A DNA stretch of 64,000 nucleotides from Campylobacter concisus (lineage in GTDB: Bacteria > Campylobacterota > Campylobacteria > Campylobacterales > Campylobacteraceae): positions 496,001 to 560,000 of the forward strand of contig NZ_CP060705.1 of the NCBI RefSeq assembly GCF_003048835.2, in the 5' to 3' direction. The notes under the pieces were generated by a model. The model did no database searches, had not been told where the DNA came from, and saw nothing but the letters and a program-made list of their open reading frames with translations. This document shows positions 16,948 through 28,370 of this stretch, piece by piece. Made by a program: the position numbers and the translations under genes. Each line of letters begins with the position of its first letter. The first letter of the stretch is position 1.

Positions 16948-18002
16948 AGATATTATTTGTCACATCAACGCTTAGAAGTGGCGGTGCGGAGCGAGTTTGC
17001 GCGGTGATCGCATCAAGATTTAGCATGGATCACGATGTAAGCCTTGTTAAATTTGATAAGGACGAGCCATTTTACGAGCTGGCAAGTGGCGTGAAGCTCA
17101 TAAATTTAGGCGTTGGGGCTGATGAGCTTGGCTTGGTTGGAAATTTAAAAAAGAGAGTTTTAAAGGTGCTTGCTTTAAGAGCGCTCATAAGAGAGGGCAA
17201 ATTTGACGCTGTGATATCATTTTTAGACGCCGTAAATACCTTGGTACTCTTTAGCTCAGCAGGGCTAAAAACGCCTATTATCATAAGCGAGCACACAAAC
17301 TACCTTGCGCCAAAAAGAGCCATTTTTAAGGTGCTAAGACGCCTTAGTTATCCATTTGCAAACGCACTTAGCGTTTTAAGCGACGAGGATCTTGGCTACT
17401 ACTCGAAATTTTGCAAAAATGTGATGAAAATTTACAACCCGCTCTTTGAAGAGATACGCAGTGAGAGCTTTGATAAAGAAAATTTAGTCATCTTTGTTGG
17501 CAGGCTAAATAAGATAAAAAACTGCGAAATGTTTGTAAGAGTGGCTGCAAACTTAAAGCAAAGCGGCTATAAATTCGCTGTCGCTGGAGATGGCGGCGAG
17601 AGGGCAAATTTAGAAAAATTAGCTAAAAATTTGGGTGCAGAGGTGGAGTTTTTAGGCAATGTAAGTGACATCGCTTCGCTTTATAAAAGGGCAAAGGTGC
17701 TGCTCTCTTGCTCAAATTTCGAGGGTCTTGGAAACACCTTGATAGAGGCTATAAACTATGACTGCGTGCGGGTTGCGACAAGAACTAGTGGGGCAAAAGA
17801 GCTTATAAAAGATGGTTTTGATGGCTTGCTTTGTGAGATAAATGACGTTGATGATATGAGTAAAAAGCTTGCAAATTTGCTGCAAGATGAGGCAAAGATG
17901 AGTGAATTTGCTAAAAATGCAAGAGCTAGACTTGATGAGTTTACCGTGGAGCAAATTTATAAAAAATGGCTGGAGCTTTTAAGACTTGGAGGTGTAAAGT
18001 GA
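16944..18002 (+). CDS. pglH: PglH-like family 4 glycosyltransferase
   Basis: This 352-aa GT-B enzyme of family GT4 has the N-terminal acceptor motif SGGAERVCAVIA, IISEHTNYL near residue 113, RRLSYPFANALSVLS near 134, VIFVGRLNKIKN near 180 and the E-x7-E donor motif in EGLGNTLIEA near 258. The EH and RRxSYPF.ALSVL stretches match C. jejuni PglH, a processive alpha-1,4-GalNAc transferase. A second, more divergent PglH-like gene follows directly, so the work may be split between two enzymes. Coupling to its neighbours is by 4-nt overlaps. Confidence 0.78.
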   Translation: MKILFVTSTLRSGGAERVCAVIASRFSMDHDVSLVKFDKDEPFYELASGVKLINLGVGADELGLVGNLKKRVLKVLALRALIREGKFDAVISFLDAVNTLVLFSSAGLKTPIIISEHTNYLAPKRAIFKVLRRLSYPFANALSVLSDEDLGYYSKFCKNVMKIYNPLFEEIRSESFDKENLVIFVGRLNKIKNCEMFVRVAANLKQSGYKFAVAGDGGERANLEKLAKNLGAEVEFLGNVSDIASLYKRAKVLLSCSNFEGLGNTLIEAINYDCVRVATRTSGAKELIKDGFDGLLCEINDVDDMSKKLANLLQDEAKMSEFAKNARARLDEFTVEQIYKKWLELLRLGGVK

Positions 18003-19042
18003 AAATTCTTTTTGTCATAGCCGCACTTAGAAACGGCGGAGCTGAGCGCGTGCTAAACGTGCTTGCAAATGAGCTTTGCAAAGACAATGAGATCACTATC
18101 GCCCTGCTTGAAGAGGATCTTGGACTTTATAAATTTAGTGAAAAGATAAAGATCATAAATCTTAACGTCACTGGCTCAGGTGTTGCTTTAAAATTTAAGA
18201 AAATTTTAGCCCTTAGAGCACTTTTTAAAGAGCAAAAAGCTGATCTTATAATTAGCTTTATCGACTGGACAAATGTCGCTTGTGTGCTGGCAAATGCTGG
18301 GCTAAAGAGCAAACTAATAGCAACTGAGCATCACGAGCATAGCTACTTAAAAAGTAAAGTCGCAAGCGCTATGCGTGACTTTTCGTATAAATTTGTAGAT
18401 GGTTTAAGCGTGCTAAGCAAAAGCGACTATGACTACTATAAATTTGCCAAAAATCGCGAGGTCATCCACAACCCACTTTTTATCGACATACCTGAAATTT
18501 GCGAGAAGCAAAATGTTATCTTAAGCGTGGCAAGGCTGGAGGCGGTAAAGGGCTATGATATCTATTTTGAGGCACTTAGCAAGGTGGATAAGAGCTTGCT
18601 TGATGGCTGGGAGATAAAGATCGCAGGCAGTGGCAGGCAGGAGGCGCAGCTAAAAGAGATGGCCTCAAATTTAGGGCTTAATGTCAATTTTTTAGGTCAT
18701 ATGAGTGATGTTACGAGCCTTTACAGCGAGGCAAAAATTTTTTCTCTTAGCTCAAGAAGCGAAGGGCTTTCAAACGTGTTAATCGAATCAGGCGCCTTTG
18801 GTTGCGCTAGGTTAAGTAGCGACACTGTGGGCGCAAGAGAGCTTATAAATGACGGCACGGACGGGCTTATCTTTAAAAATGGCGACAGCGATGATCTAAA
18901 AGAGAAGCTTGAGATGCTTTTAAAAGATGAAAATTTAAGGCAAAAACTAGCAAAAAACGCCAGCGAAAGTGCAAATTTATTTAGCAAAGAAAATATCATC
19001 AAGCAGTGGCGAGAATTTATAAAAAAGGTTGTTAGCAAGTGA
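17999..19042 (+). CDS. Second PglH-like family 4 glycosyltransferase
   Basis: The protein has 347 aa, starting at GTG 17999 (KILFVIAALRNGGAERVL), with GGAGGT six bases upstream and a 4-nt overlap with the preceding stop. The GT4 features are IATEHHEHSYLKSK, SVARLEAVKG near 175 and EGLSNVLIES near 250. It resembles the gene before it and PglH of C. jejuni, and probably arose by duplication. C. jejuni has one PglH and no counterpart here, so the glycan may contain a different residue. Sugar donor unknown. Confidence 0.78.
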   Translation: MKILFVIAALRNGGAERVLNVLANELCKDNEITIALLEEDLGLYKFSEKIKIINLNVTGSGVALKFKKILALRALFKEQKADLIISFIDWTNVACVLANAGLKSKLIATEHHEHSYLKSKVASAMRDFSYKFVDGLSVLSKSDYDYYKFAKNREVIHNPLFIDIPEICEKQNVILSVARLEAVKGYDIYFEALSKVDKSLLDGWEIKIAGSGRQEAQLKEMASNLGLNVNFLGHMSDVTSLYSEAKIFSLSSRSEGLSNVLIESGAFGCARLSSDTVGARELINDGTDGLIFKNGDSDDLKEKLEMLLKDENLRQKLAKNASESANLFSKENIIKQWREFIKKVVSK

Positions 19043-20163
19043 AAAAATTAGCCGTTTTTTTATATTCGATGGGGCCTGGCGGGGCTGAGCGAAATGTGGC
19101 AAATTTACTGCCATTTTTGATCAAACGTTATGAAGTTCATCTCATCTTAATGAGCAAGGTCATCGCCTACGAGATCCCAAGCGAGGTGCAAATCCACTTT
19201 ATAGAAAATAGCGACCCTTATGAGAGCGGAGTAAAGAAGCTTGCAAGGCTCTTTTTAGCGATGCCAATGCTTGCCTTTAAATATAAAAATCTTTGTCAAA
19301 ATTTAGGCATCAACACGCAGTTTGTGCTGATGAACCGCCCATGTTACATAGCCGCAATAGCTAGGATTTTAGGGCTAAAGGCTAGGCTGGTTATCAGCGA
19401 GCGAAGTTGTCCATCGATCCTATATAAAGACGATCTAAGCGGCAGGGTTAATAAATTTTTACTCACTCATCTTTATAAAAAGGCTGATCTAATCCTCGCA
19501 AATGCAGCTGGCAACAAAGAGGATCTGGTGCGAAATTTTGGCATGAGCGAAGCAAAAACAAAGGTGCTTTATAACGCCCTTGATCTAAAAACTATAAATT
19601 TGCTAAAAGATGAGCCACTTGAGGATGGTTTTAAGCCATTTTTCATAAACATAGGCCGCCTTGATAGTGGTAAAAATCAAGCCATGTTAATAAAAATAAT
19701 AGCTTCGATTAGCGACCCTCGCGCCACGCTTGGCATCCTTGGCAAAGGGCCTTTAAAAGATGAGCTGCAAAATTTGATAGACAAATTTGGCGTTGGCGAG
19801 CGAGTAAAGCTTCTTGGCACTGATAAAAACCCTTTTAGGCACATAAAAAAAGCCTCTTGCTTGCTTTGTGCTTCGCGTTTTGAGGGCTTTTCAAACGTCT
19901 TGCTTGAAGCGTTAGCATGCGAAAAAACTATCATTTCAACCGAGCACAAGAGCGGCGCAAAGGAGCTTTTGGGCGATAGTGAGTTTGGCATCTTAGTGCC
20001 TGTTGATGACGAAAATGCGATGAAAGAGGCGATGATAAAAGTGCTTAACGAGCCAAAGATAAGGCAAAATTTTGAAAATGTTGCGTATAATCGGGCTAAA
20101 TTTTTTGATAGTGAAAATATAGCGAGCGAGCTTATAAATTTTTTGGAAAATCCTAATGAATAG
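19039..20163 (+). CDS. pglJ: N-glycan GalNAc transferase PglJ
   Basis: This 374-aa GT4 enzyme is recognisable as PglJ: AVFLYSMGPGGAERNVANLL at the N-terminus, EVHLILMSKVIAYEIPSEVQ near 35-54, MNRPCYIAAIARILG near 97, VISERSCPSILY near 117, INIGRLDSGKNQ near 203 and EGFSNVLLEALAC near 280. In C. jejuni it adds the second alpha-1,4-GalNAc to the lipid-linked glycan at the cytoplasmic face. The start is GTG overlapping the previous stop, and its end overlaps pglB by 8 nt. Confidence 0.9.
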   Translation: MKKLAVFLYSMGPGGAERNVANLLPFLIKRYEVHLILMSKVIAYEIPSEVQIHFIENSDPYESGVKKLARLFLAMPMLAFKYKNLCQNLGINTQFVLMNRPCYIAAIARILGLKARLVISERSCPSILYKDDLSGRVNKFLLTHLYKKADLILANAAGNKEDLVRNFGMSEAKTKVLYNALDLKTINLLKDEPLEDGFKPFFINIGRLDSGKNQAMLIKIIASISDPRATLGILGKGPLKDELQNLIDKFGVGERVKLLGTDKNPFRHIKKASCLLCASRFEGFSNVLLEALACEKTIISTEHKSGAKELLGDSEFGILVPVDDENAMKEAMIKVLNEPKIRQNFENVAYNRAKFFDSENIASELINFLENPNE

Positions 20164-22255
20164 AAATTTGTTTTTTAAAAATTACTCTTTATACCTTATG
20201 ATATTTGTCGCAGTCATCTTTGGCATGGTTTGCAGGCTTTACTGGGTCTTTTGGGCGAGCGAGTATCCGGTATTTTTCTGGAACAACGAGCTGATGATCA
20301 GCACAAACGACGGCTACGCATTTGCCGAGGGCGCAAGGGACATGCTAGCAGGCTTTCACCAAGAAAACGACCTTAGCTACTACGGCTATCCGCTTTCCAC
20401 ACTTACTTACTGGATCGTGAAATTTCTGGGTGTCAAGCTCGAGACAGCGATGATTTATATGAGCGTCTTTTTCTCGTCGCTTGTGGCTGTGCCTGTTATC
20501 TTGATCGCAAACGAATACAAAGCAAAAATGGCTGGCTTCATCGCTGCACTTCTTGCAGTGATCGCAAATAGCTACTACAACCGCACTATGGCAGGATATT
20601 ACGACACCGACATGCTCATCATCCCACTTAGCGTTTTTGTCGTTTGGGGGCTTGTTAGAGTGCTTGAGAAAAAGGACGCAAAGAGCCTGATAATAGCACC
20701 TTTAAGCGTGCTTATCTATATGTGGTGGTATATGAGCGCCTTTTCGCTTATTAGCATTTTAACTGGGCTATTTTTACTTTACACACTCATTTTTGATAGG
20801 AAAAATCCACTTTTTTACCTTGAAATTTCGCTGCTTTTACTAGCCATCTCAAACCTTGATCTAACGCTTAAATTTATCGCTGTCATCGCTATTTACGCAC
20901 TTTGTCTATTTAAAAAAGAGGTGATAAATTTAAAAATTGCTCTTGGCATTTTGGCAATTATCTTTGTCGTTTTTGTCATCCGTGGCGGGCTAAATCCTAT
21001 AATCTTTCAACTTAAATTTTACGTCTTTAGAGATGCGCCTGAAGTTGGTGGCATGAGCTTTCACTTTTTTAATGTCAATCAAACTATCCAAGAGTCAAGC
21101 GTCGTTGATTTTACGCTATTTTGTGAGAGGATCAGCGCAAATGTCATAACATTTTTGATCTCTCTTGCTGGTGTTGCTCTTTTTTGTTACAAGCACCGCT
21201 CATTTGCCGTCTCGCTTGGCATGCTCGCACTTGGCTTTTTAGCATTTAAAAGCGGCCTTAGATTTACCATTTACGCTGTGCCTATCATGGCGCTTGGTTT
21301 TGGCTACTTAGTGGAGTTTGTGCTTGCAAATTTAAAGCTAAAAGGAGCCGTGCTAAATCTCATAAGAGCCTTCATAGCAGCTCTTGTGCTTGCTCCAGCG
21401 CTCATTCACATCTATGGTTACAAGGCTGAGCCAGTCTTTGTAAATAAAGAGGTTGAAATTTTAAATAAGCTAAAAAGCATCGCAGGACGCGAGGACTACG
21501 TGGTTGCGTGGTGGGACTATGGATATCCGATTAGATATTACAGCGATGTTAAGACGCTAATTGACGGCGGAAAGCACCTTGGACGTGAAAATTTTGCCGT
21601 GAGCTTTGCGCTTGGAAGCGACGAGATGAGCTCGGCAAATATGGCAAGGCTCGATGTAGAATACACTGAGCGAAATTTCAAAGAGCACTTTAATGGCAAC
21701 TTGGCTCAAATTTTAAAAGATAGAAATTTAAGCGTTGATCAGTTTTTTAGTGAGATAAAAGAGGAAAATTTTAGCCTGCCAGCAAAGAGCAGAGAGATAT
21801 ATTATTACCTGCCAGATAGGATGCTTAGCATCTTCCCGACCATTTTGCAGTTTAGCAAGATTGATCTAAAAAGTGGTAAAAATTTAAACAACGGACTTTT
21901 TATCACCACTAGAGCGATCTCGCAAAGCGAAAAGGGCATTAGGCTAAGTGGTGGATTTACTCTAACAAGTGATGTCACAAATTTGATCTATGATGGCAAT
22001 GTCTTACCACTAAGATCTTTCATAGAGACTGACTACAACGAGGCTGGCAAGCTAAATGTAAAAGAGTATAAAAATAATGAAAGTTCAAATATTTCTGTCA
22101 TTTTTATGAGGGATTATGGTAGATTTATCATCCTTGATGAGAGCATTTTAAATAGCGCCTACATCCAGCTTTTTGTGCTTGAAAGATACGATCCAAAGGT
22201 CTTTGAGCCAGTCATACTTGACGGGGCGGCAAAAGTTTATAGGCTAAAGAGGTAG
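20156..22255 (+). CDS. pglB: Oligosaccharyltransferase PglB (STT3 family)
   Basis: This 699-aa protein has an N-terminal multi-spanning half and a periplasmic C-terminal domain. It transfers the lipid-linked glycan en bloc to Asn in (D/E)-x-N-x-S/T sequons. The STT3 signature WWDYGYPIRYYSDVKTLIDGG lies near residue 451, and an early acidic motif in ISTNDGYAFAEGARDM matches the catalytic metal-binding loop. The length is close to the 713 aa of C. jejuni PglB. The gene overlaps pglJ and is followed two bases later by pglA, as in the C. jejuni locus. Confidence 0.97.
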   Translation: MNRNLFFKNYSLYLMIFVAVIFGMVCRLYWVFWASEYPVFFWNNELMISTNDGYAFAEGARDMLAGFHQENDLSYYGYPLSTLTYWIVKFLGVKLETAMIYMSVFFSSLVAVPVILIANEYKAKMAGFIAALLAVIANSYYNRTMAGYYDTDMLIIPLSVFVVWGLVRVLEKKDAKSLIIAPLSVLIYMWWYMSAFSLISILTGLFLLYTLIFDRKNPLFYLEISLLLLAISNLDLTLKFIAVIAIYALCLFKKEVINLKIALGILAIIFVVFVIRGGLNPIIFQLKFYVFRDAPEVGGMSFHFFNVNQTIQESSVVDFTLFCERISANVITFLISLAGVALFCYKHRSFAVSLGMLALGFLAFKSGLRFTIYAVPIMALGFGYLVEFVLANLKLKGAVLNLIRAFIAALVLAPALIHIYGYKAEPVFVNKEVEILNKLKSIAGREDYVVAWWDYGYPIRYYSDVKTLIDGGKHLGRENFAVSFALGSDEMSSANMARLDVEYTERNFKEHFNGNLAQILKDRNLSVDQFFSEIKEENFSLPAKSREIYYYLPDRMLSIFPTILQFSKIDLKSGKNLNNGLFITTRAISQSEKGIRLSGGFTLTSDVTNLIYDGNVLPLRSFIETDYNEAGKLNVKEYKNNESSNISVIFMRDYGRFIILDESILNSAYIQLFVLERYDPKVFEPVILDGAAKVYRLKR

Positions 22256-22257
22256 AG

Positions 22258-23373
22258 ATGGCAAGGATAGGATTTTTAAGCCACGCTGATATGAGCATAC
22301 ACTTTTTTAGACGCCCTATCATGCAGGCTTTAAAAGATATGGGGCATGAGGTTTTTGCTATCGCTCCAAAAGGAAATTTCACTAATGAGCTTGCTAAAAG
22401 CTTTCACACCGTCACCTACGAGCTTGATAAGGCGAGCCTAAATCCGCTAACCGTGATAAATAACTCTAAAAAATTATCTCAAATTTTAGGTGAGCTAAAT
22501 TTAGATCTGCTGCAAACTGGCGCTCACAAGTCAAATGTCTTTGGCACGTTTGCCGCTAAAAACGCTGGCATAAAACACGTGATAAATTTAGTTGAAGGCC
22601 TTGGTAGCTTTTATATCGATGATGATCTTAAGACAAAGGCAGTGCGCTTTGTCATGGAGAGCCTTTATAAGCTCTCTTTTGCAAAAGCTGATGCTTGCAT
22701 CTTCGTAAATGACGCAGATCCAGACTATCTGATCTCAAAAAAATTGATAGATAAAAGCAAAGTGTACCGCATAAAAAGTGTCGGCGTCGATACTGCTAAA
22801 TTTGATCCAGCTATCACGCAGGCGGCGGACCTTGGTGAAAAAAAGGTGGTTCTCATGATCGCCAGAGCCATGTGGCACAAGGGCGTTCGTGAATTTTACG
22901 AAGCGGCAGAAATTTTAAATGGCTATAAAAACTGTGAATTTGTCTTTGTGGGTGAGGGCTTTGCTGGTAATAAATCAACCGCAGACGAGAGCTTTTTAAA
23001 AGGTGGCAAGGTGCGATATCTTGGCGCTAGAAACGACATACCACAGCTTTTAAAAGCTTCTTACTTGCTGGCTTTGCCAAGCTACAAAGAGGGCTTTCCA
23101 AGAACGGTTTTAGAGGCGATGAGCATGGCTAAAGCAGTCGTTGCAAGCGACGTGACAGGCTGTAATGAAGCTGTAAAGGACGGCTACAACGGACTTTTAT
23201 GCAAGGTAAAAGACGCAAGCGATCTTGCTAGTAAGATAAAAATTTTACTTGATGATGAGGAGCTTTGCGCTAAGCTTGGAGCAAATGGCAGGGACTGGGC
23301 AGTTAGTGAGTTTGACGAGAAGCAAATCGCGAAAAGATATATAGAAATTTATAGGAAATTTATAGATGTATAG
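22258..23373 (+). CDS. pglA: PglA, first GalNAc transferase of the N-glycan
   Basis: This 371-aa GT4 enzyme adds alpha-1,3-GalNAc to undecaprenyl-PP-diNAcBac in C. jejuni. Recognisable blocks are [20 protein letters not shown] at the N-terminus, [19 protein letters not shown] near 80, [13 protein letters not shown] near 110, [17 protein letters not shown] near 198 and [11 protein letters not shown] near 280. It begins two bases after pglB and overlaps pglC by 8 nt. Confidence 0.94.
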   Translation: MARIGFLSHADMSIHFFRRPIMQALKDMGHEVFAIAPKGNFTNELAKSFHTVTYELDKASLNPLTVINNSKKLSQILGELNLDLLQTGAHKSNVFGTFAAKNAGIKHVINLVEGLGSFYIDDDLKTKAVRFVMESLYKLSFAKADACIFVNDADPDYLISKKLIDKSKVYRIKSVGVDTAKFDPAITQAADLGEKKVVLMIARAMWHKGVREFYEAAEILNGYKNCEFVFVGEGFAGNKSTADESFLKGGKVRYLGARNDIPQLLKASYLLALPSYKEGFPRTVLEAMSMAKAVVASDVTGCNEAVKDGYNGLLCKVKDASDLASKIKILLDDEELCAKLGANGRDWAVSEFDEKQIAKRYIEIYRKFIDV

Positions 23374-23971
23374 AAATTTTTTAAAGAGGGTGATTGATAT
23401 TTTGGGGGCCTTGTTTTTGCTCATTTTAACATCACCTATCATCATAGCAACGGCGATTTTTATCTATTTTAAAGTAAGCCGTGACGTCATTTTTACGCAG
23501 GCAAGACCAGGACTAAATGAGAAAATTTTTAAAATTTATAAATTTAAGACGATGAGTGATGAGCGTGACGCAAATGGCGAGCTCTTGCCAGATGAACAGC
23601 GTCTTGGCAAATTTGGCAAGCTGATCCGCTCACTTAGTCTTGATGAGCTGCCACAGCTCTTTAACGTGCTAAAAGGCGATATGAGTTTTATCGGACCAAG
23701 GCCGCTTTTGGTTGAGTATCTACCCATCTATAACGAAACGCAAAAGCATCGCCACGACGTGCGCCCTGGTATCACGGGCCTAGCGCAGGTAAATGGCAGA
23801 AACGCCATAAGTTGGGAGAAAAAATTTGAATACGACGTCTATTACGCTAAAAATTTAAGCTTTATGCTTGATGTAAAGATCGCCTTGCAGACCATCGAAA
23901 AGGTGCTAAAACGAAGTGGCGTCAGCAAAGAGGGGCAGGCGACGACGGAGAAATTTAATGGCAAAAACTAA
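23366..23971 (+). CDS. pglC: PglC, phosphoglycosyl transferase that starts the N-glycan
   Basis: This 201-aa monotopic phosphoglycosyl transferase has one N-terminal re-entrant hydrophobic segment ([20 protein letters not shown]) and moves phospho-diNAcBac from UDP onto undecaprenyl phosphate. Conserved motifs are [21 protein letters not shown], the catalytic Asp-Glu pair in [23 protein letters not shown] near 90-112, and [14 protein letters not shown]. The length fits the small PglC family. The 3' end overlaps the true pglD start by 14 nt. Confidence 0.95.
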   Translation: MYRNFLKRVIDILGALFLLILTSPIIIATAIFIYFKVSRDVIFTQARPGLNEKIFKIYKFKTMSDERDANGELLPDEQRLGKFGKLIRSLSLDELPQLFNVLKGDMSFIGPRPLLVEYLPIYNETQKHRHDVRPGITGLAQVNGRNAISWEKKFEYDVYYAKNLSFMLDVKIALQTIEKVLKRSGVSKEGQATTEKFNGKN

Positions 23972-24548
23972 GAAAATTTACATCTACGGAGCGAGTGGGC
24001 ATGGTCTTGTGATCGCTGACATCGCTAGAAATAACGGCTATGATGAGATAGTTTTTTTAGACGATGCTAGCGAGTGTAAATTTAGTCCAGAGCTTGAAAA
24101 AGCTGACATCATAATAGCCATAGGCGATAATAAAACAAGGCAAAAGATCAGCCAAAAGGTGGAGGTCGCTGGCTTTGAGATAGTAAATTTGATCCATAAA
24201 AGTGCGGTTGTGAGTGAAAGTGCCGTGCTAGAAAAGGGCGTAGTAGTCATGCCAAATGCCGTGATAAACGCAAAAGCTTGCATAAAAGGGGGCGCTATCA
24301 TAAACTCTGGCGCAGTGATAGAGCATGAGTGCGTGATAGGTAAATTTGCTCACATCAGCCCAAATGCAGCCCTTGCTGGAAACGTGAGCGTGGGTGAATT
24401 TACGCATGTTGGCATTGGCTCAAGCGTCATTCAAGGCATAAGCATCGGCAAGAACTGCATCATAGGCGCTGGAAGCGTAGTTGTTAGAGATATAAAGGAC
24501 GGCATAAAGGCTTACGGCGTGCCTGCATGTGAGCGCGCTAAGATATAA
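23958..24548 (+). CDS. pglD: PglD, UDP-4-amino-sugar N-acetyltransferase
   Basis: This 196-aa protein has an N-terminal Rossmann-like part ([19 protein letters not shown]) and a left-handed beta-helix of hexapeptide repeats ([20 protein letters not shown] onward, residues 85-190). It acetylates UDP-2,4,6-trideoxy-4-amino sugar to UDP-diNAcBac; the catalytic His is probably in EHECVIG. ATG 23958 (MAKTKK) is chosen because CGGAGAAA precedes it; an in-frame ATG at 23916 lies inside pglC and gives an Arg-rich tail without homology. Confidence 0.93.
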   Translation: MAKTKKIYIYGASGHGLVIADIARNNGYDEIVFLDDASECKFSPELEKADIIIAIGDNKTRQKISQKVEVAGFEIVNLIHKSAVVSESAVLEKGVVVMPNAVINAKACIKGGAIINSGAVIEHECVIGKFAHISPNAALAGNVSVGEFTHVGIGSSVIQGISIGKNCIIGAGSVVVRDIKDGIKAYGVPACERAKI

Positions 24549-24561
24549 ATTTAAAAATAAG

Positions 24562-25689
<1,128 letters not shown>

Positions 25690-27471
25690 ATGTTTCATGC
25701 AACGAAGTTAAAAAGGCTCGTATTTTTCCTTCTTGGCGATGTTTTTATATTTGTTTTTTCGATATATGCAGCTTATCTTTTAAGATTTAACGCCGACATC
25801 CCAGATATCTACGTGCAAGGGCTTTTTGTAACGGCTGGATTTTTGATCGTATTTAAGCTCTTTTTTATGTGGATGTTTAAAATTTACAAGGTGCCGTGGA
25901 GATTTTTTGGCTTAAATGAAGCTCGTAAAATTTTCCTAGCTCACGTTTGCGCGGCGATCTTATTTACGATCGTATTTTTTATCATACAAGATTTTTTAAA
26001 TCCTTACCCAAGAAGCGTCATCTTTATCGACCTTCTCATCTCGTGCCTACTCATCGGGCTTTTGAGAATTTCAAAGCGTATGGTGCTTGACTTTTCAAAT
26101 AGACCCCACAAAGGCGAGCCTTGTATCGTTATAGGCGCGACCTCAAAGGCGCTTCACGTCTTACGTGGCTTAAAGCAGGGATACCTTGACTACTACGCAG
26201 TTGGCGTGGTAGATGGCAGAAGCGACCTTGTTGGCACATATTGTGATGGATTTTTAGTTCAAGATAAAAAAGATATACCAAGCCTTATAAAAGACTACGA
26301 CGCAAAGACTGCTATCATAGCGCTTGCGCTCGATCAAGACGAGCTTCAAGCTTTAGTTGATGAGCTAACTGGATATGGCATAAGAGATATGAAACTCTTT
26401 TCGCTTATCGAAAATGAGCCGATCAAAGATATCTCGATCGAAGATTTGCTCGCTAGAAAGCCAAAAGACCTTAATCCAGAGGCTATTTCAAATTTCTTAA
26501 AAGATAAAAAAGTGCTTGTCACTGGAGCTGGCGGTAGTATAGGAAGCGAAATTTGTAAGCAGTGCTTGAAATATGGCGTAAGCGAGCTTATAATGGTCGA
26601 GCACAGCGAGTTTAACCTTTATAAAATAGGCGAAGATACAAGAGATAAAAGAACTGTTAGCAAGCTTGTAAATATCACAAATTTAAAAGACTTTGAAGAG
26701 GTTTTTGAAGAATTTAGACCAGAGATCGTCATCCACGCTGCAGCCTACAAGCACGTGCCGCTTTGCGAGCTAAATCCTCGCTCAGCAGTTGAAAACAACA
26801 TCCTTGGCACAAAAAATGCAGTCGATCTTTCTAAAAAATATGGTGCTAAGAAATTTGTCATGATCTCTTCAGACAAGGCCGTGCGCCCAACAAATATAAT
26901 GGGTACAACTAAGCGTGTTTGCGAGCTTTACGCACTAAATTCAAACGAAGCAGGTGTGTGCGAGATAGTTTGTGTGCGCTTTGGTAATGTCCTTGGCTCA
27001 AGTGGCTCAGTCATACCTAAATTTAAGGCGCAGATCGCTGCAAATAAGCCTTTAAGCGTCACGCACCCAGAGATCACAAGGTACTTTATGCTTACATCTG
27101 AAGCGTGTCAGCTAGTCCTTCAAGCAGCTTCTATCGCAAAAGGTGGAGAGCTTTTTGTGCTTGATATGGGCGAGCCAGTTAAGATCGTAGATCTTGCTAA
27201 AAAGATGCTTTTGCTTTCAAATAAAGAGCATCTGGGTATAGAATTTGTAGGGCTTAGACCTGGCGAGAAGCTTTATGAGGAGCTGCTTATAAACAAAGAT
27301 GACGTTCAAACTAAGTATGAGTCGATCTTTGTGACACACTCACAGCCTTATGATCTGACCCTTTTAAATTCACAGATAAATGGGCTTTTGCAGCTTGAAG
27401 ATGACGAGGTGGCATCTGCTCTTAAGGTGATCGTGCCAGAGTTTAATCATGCATTAAATTTAAAAGGCTAG
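25690..27471 (+). CDS. pglF: PglF, membrane-bound UDP-GlcNAc 4,6-dehydratase
   Basis: This 593-aa protein starts with four hydrophobic segments (residues 8-135). A first Rossmann-like domain ([16 protein letters not shown]) and then the catalytic short-chain dehydrogenase domain follow, with [12 protein letters not shown] near 277, [11 protein letters not shown] near 352, and the SMK-type triad region [17 protein letters not shown], in which Met replaces the usual Tyr as in other long dehydratases. It catalyses the first step of UDP-diNAcBac synthesis. It begins directly after the pglE stop. Confidence 0.95.
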   Translation: MFHATKLKRLVFFLLGDVFIFVFSIYAAYLLRFNADIPDIYVQGLFVTAGFLIVFKLFFMWMFKIYKVPWRFFGLNEARKIFLAHVCAAILFTIVFFIIQDFLNPYPRSVIFIDLLISCLLIGLLRISKRMVLDFSNRPHKGEPCIVIGATSKALHVLRGLKQGYLDYYAVGVVDGRSDLVGTYCDGFLVQDKKDIPSLIKDYDAKTAIIALALDQDELQALVDELTGYGIRDMKLFSLIENEPIKDISIEDLLARKPKDLNPEAISNFLKDKKVLVTGAGGSIGSEICKQCLKYGVSELIMVEHSEFNLYKIGEDTRDKRTVSKLVNITNLKDFEEVFEEFRPEIVIHAAAYKHVPLCELNPRSAVENNILGTKNAVDLSKKYGAKKFVMISSDKAVRPTNIMGTTKRVCELYALNSNEAGVCEIVCVRFGNVLGSSGSVIPKFKAQIAANKPLSVTHPEITRYFMLTSEACQLVLQAASIAKGGELFVLDMGEPVKIVDLAKKMLLLSNKEHLGIEFVGLRPGEKLYEELLINKDDVQTKYESIFVTHSQPYDLTLLNSQINGLLQLEDDEVASALKVIVPEFNHALNLKG

Positions 27472-27473
27472 TT

Positions 27474-28370
27474 TTGGTTATAAAAGATATTAAGAGATTT
27501 AGTGACACGAGATACAAGGCAAGGGCATATATCTGCTATTTATTTAGTAGAAATTTGCCAAACAGACTGCCTGGAGTCTGCTTAGAAAACATAAAAGCTG
27601 GCTTTGATAAGATCAGCCACGAGATAGAAAATTTTGATGCACTATACATCTTAGATGAAAATGGCATACAAATCGAAGACTCGATCAGCCTAAATGAAAA
27701 GTATAAAATTCCAAAAGGTGAAAATCGCGCAAATAAAGCTTACTACTACACCGCTGTGCGCGAGAAAAGGTGCGTTTTAAGCGATCCATATCCATCAAGT
27801 CTAAATGGAGGTTTGTGCGTCACAGCAAGCGTGCCTATCTACAATGAAAAAAATGAGCTTAAATTTATCGCTTGCATCGATATAAGCCTAGAAAATATCC
27901 TAAATATGGTCGATAGCGGCTTTGTTGAGGAGCATTTTGGTAGATTTTTAAAGACAGTTTATGCGCTCTTTTGTGCATCGCTTTTTATGATCTGTGCATT
28001 TTTATTTTGGCACGGTGTAAAGAGCTTTATCTCAAAGAGTATCGAGCATATAAATGTCGAAGAAATTTTTGAATCAACCATCATTTTAACGCTGGCTCTT
28101 GCCATTTTTGACCTTGTAAAGACGATATTTGAAGAAGAAGTTTTAGGCAAAAATCACGAAGAAAATAGCGTTATTTATAAGACAATGGTTAGATTTATCG
28201 GCTCTATCATCATCGCACTTGCGATCGAAGCGCTTATGCTTGTGTTTAAATTTGCTATCACCGCACCTGAAAATATCATAAATGCTATCTATCTAATAGG
28301 CGGCGTGGCGATGCTGATGGCGGCACTTAGCTTTTATCTCTTTAGCGTAAAAAGACAAGAGAACAGATGA
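27474..28370 (+). CDS. pglG: PglG, membrane protein with a PDC/Cache-like sensor domain
   Basis: This 298-aa protein is in the pglG position of the Campylobacter locus. Residues 30-150 look like a PDC/Cache sensor: LYILDENGIQIEDS, KAYYYTAVREKRCVLSDPYPSS and CVTASVPIYNEKNELKFIACIDIS. Three to four hydrophobic stretches follow (near 163-182, 199-215, 236-255 and 268-290), with no kinase, methyl-accepting or GGDEF output domain. PglG has no known enzymatic role in glycosylation. The only start near the pglF stop is TTG 27474; CTAGTTTTGG gives little ribosome site. Confidence 0.8.
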   Translation: MVIKDIKRFSDTRYKARAYICYLFSRNLPNRLPGVCLENIKAGFDKISHEIENFDALYILDENGIQIEDSISLNEKYKIPKGENRANKAYYYTAVREKRCVLSDPYPSSLNGGLCVTASVPIYNEKNELKFIACIDISLENILNMVDSGFVEEHFGRFLKTVYALFCASLFMICAFLFWHGVKSFISKSIEHINVEEIFESTIILTLALAIFDLVKTIFEEEVLGKNHEENSVIYKTMVRFIGSIIIALAIEALMLVFKFAITAPENIINAIYLIGGVAMLMAALSFYLFSVKRQENR

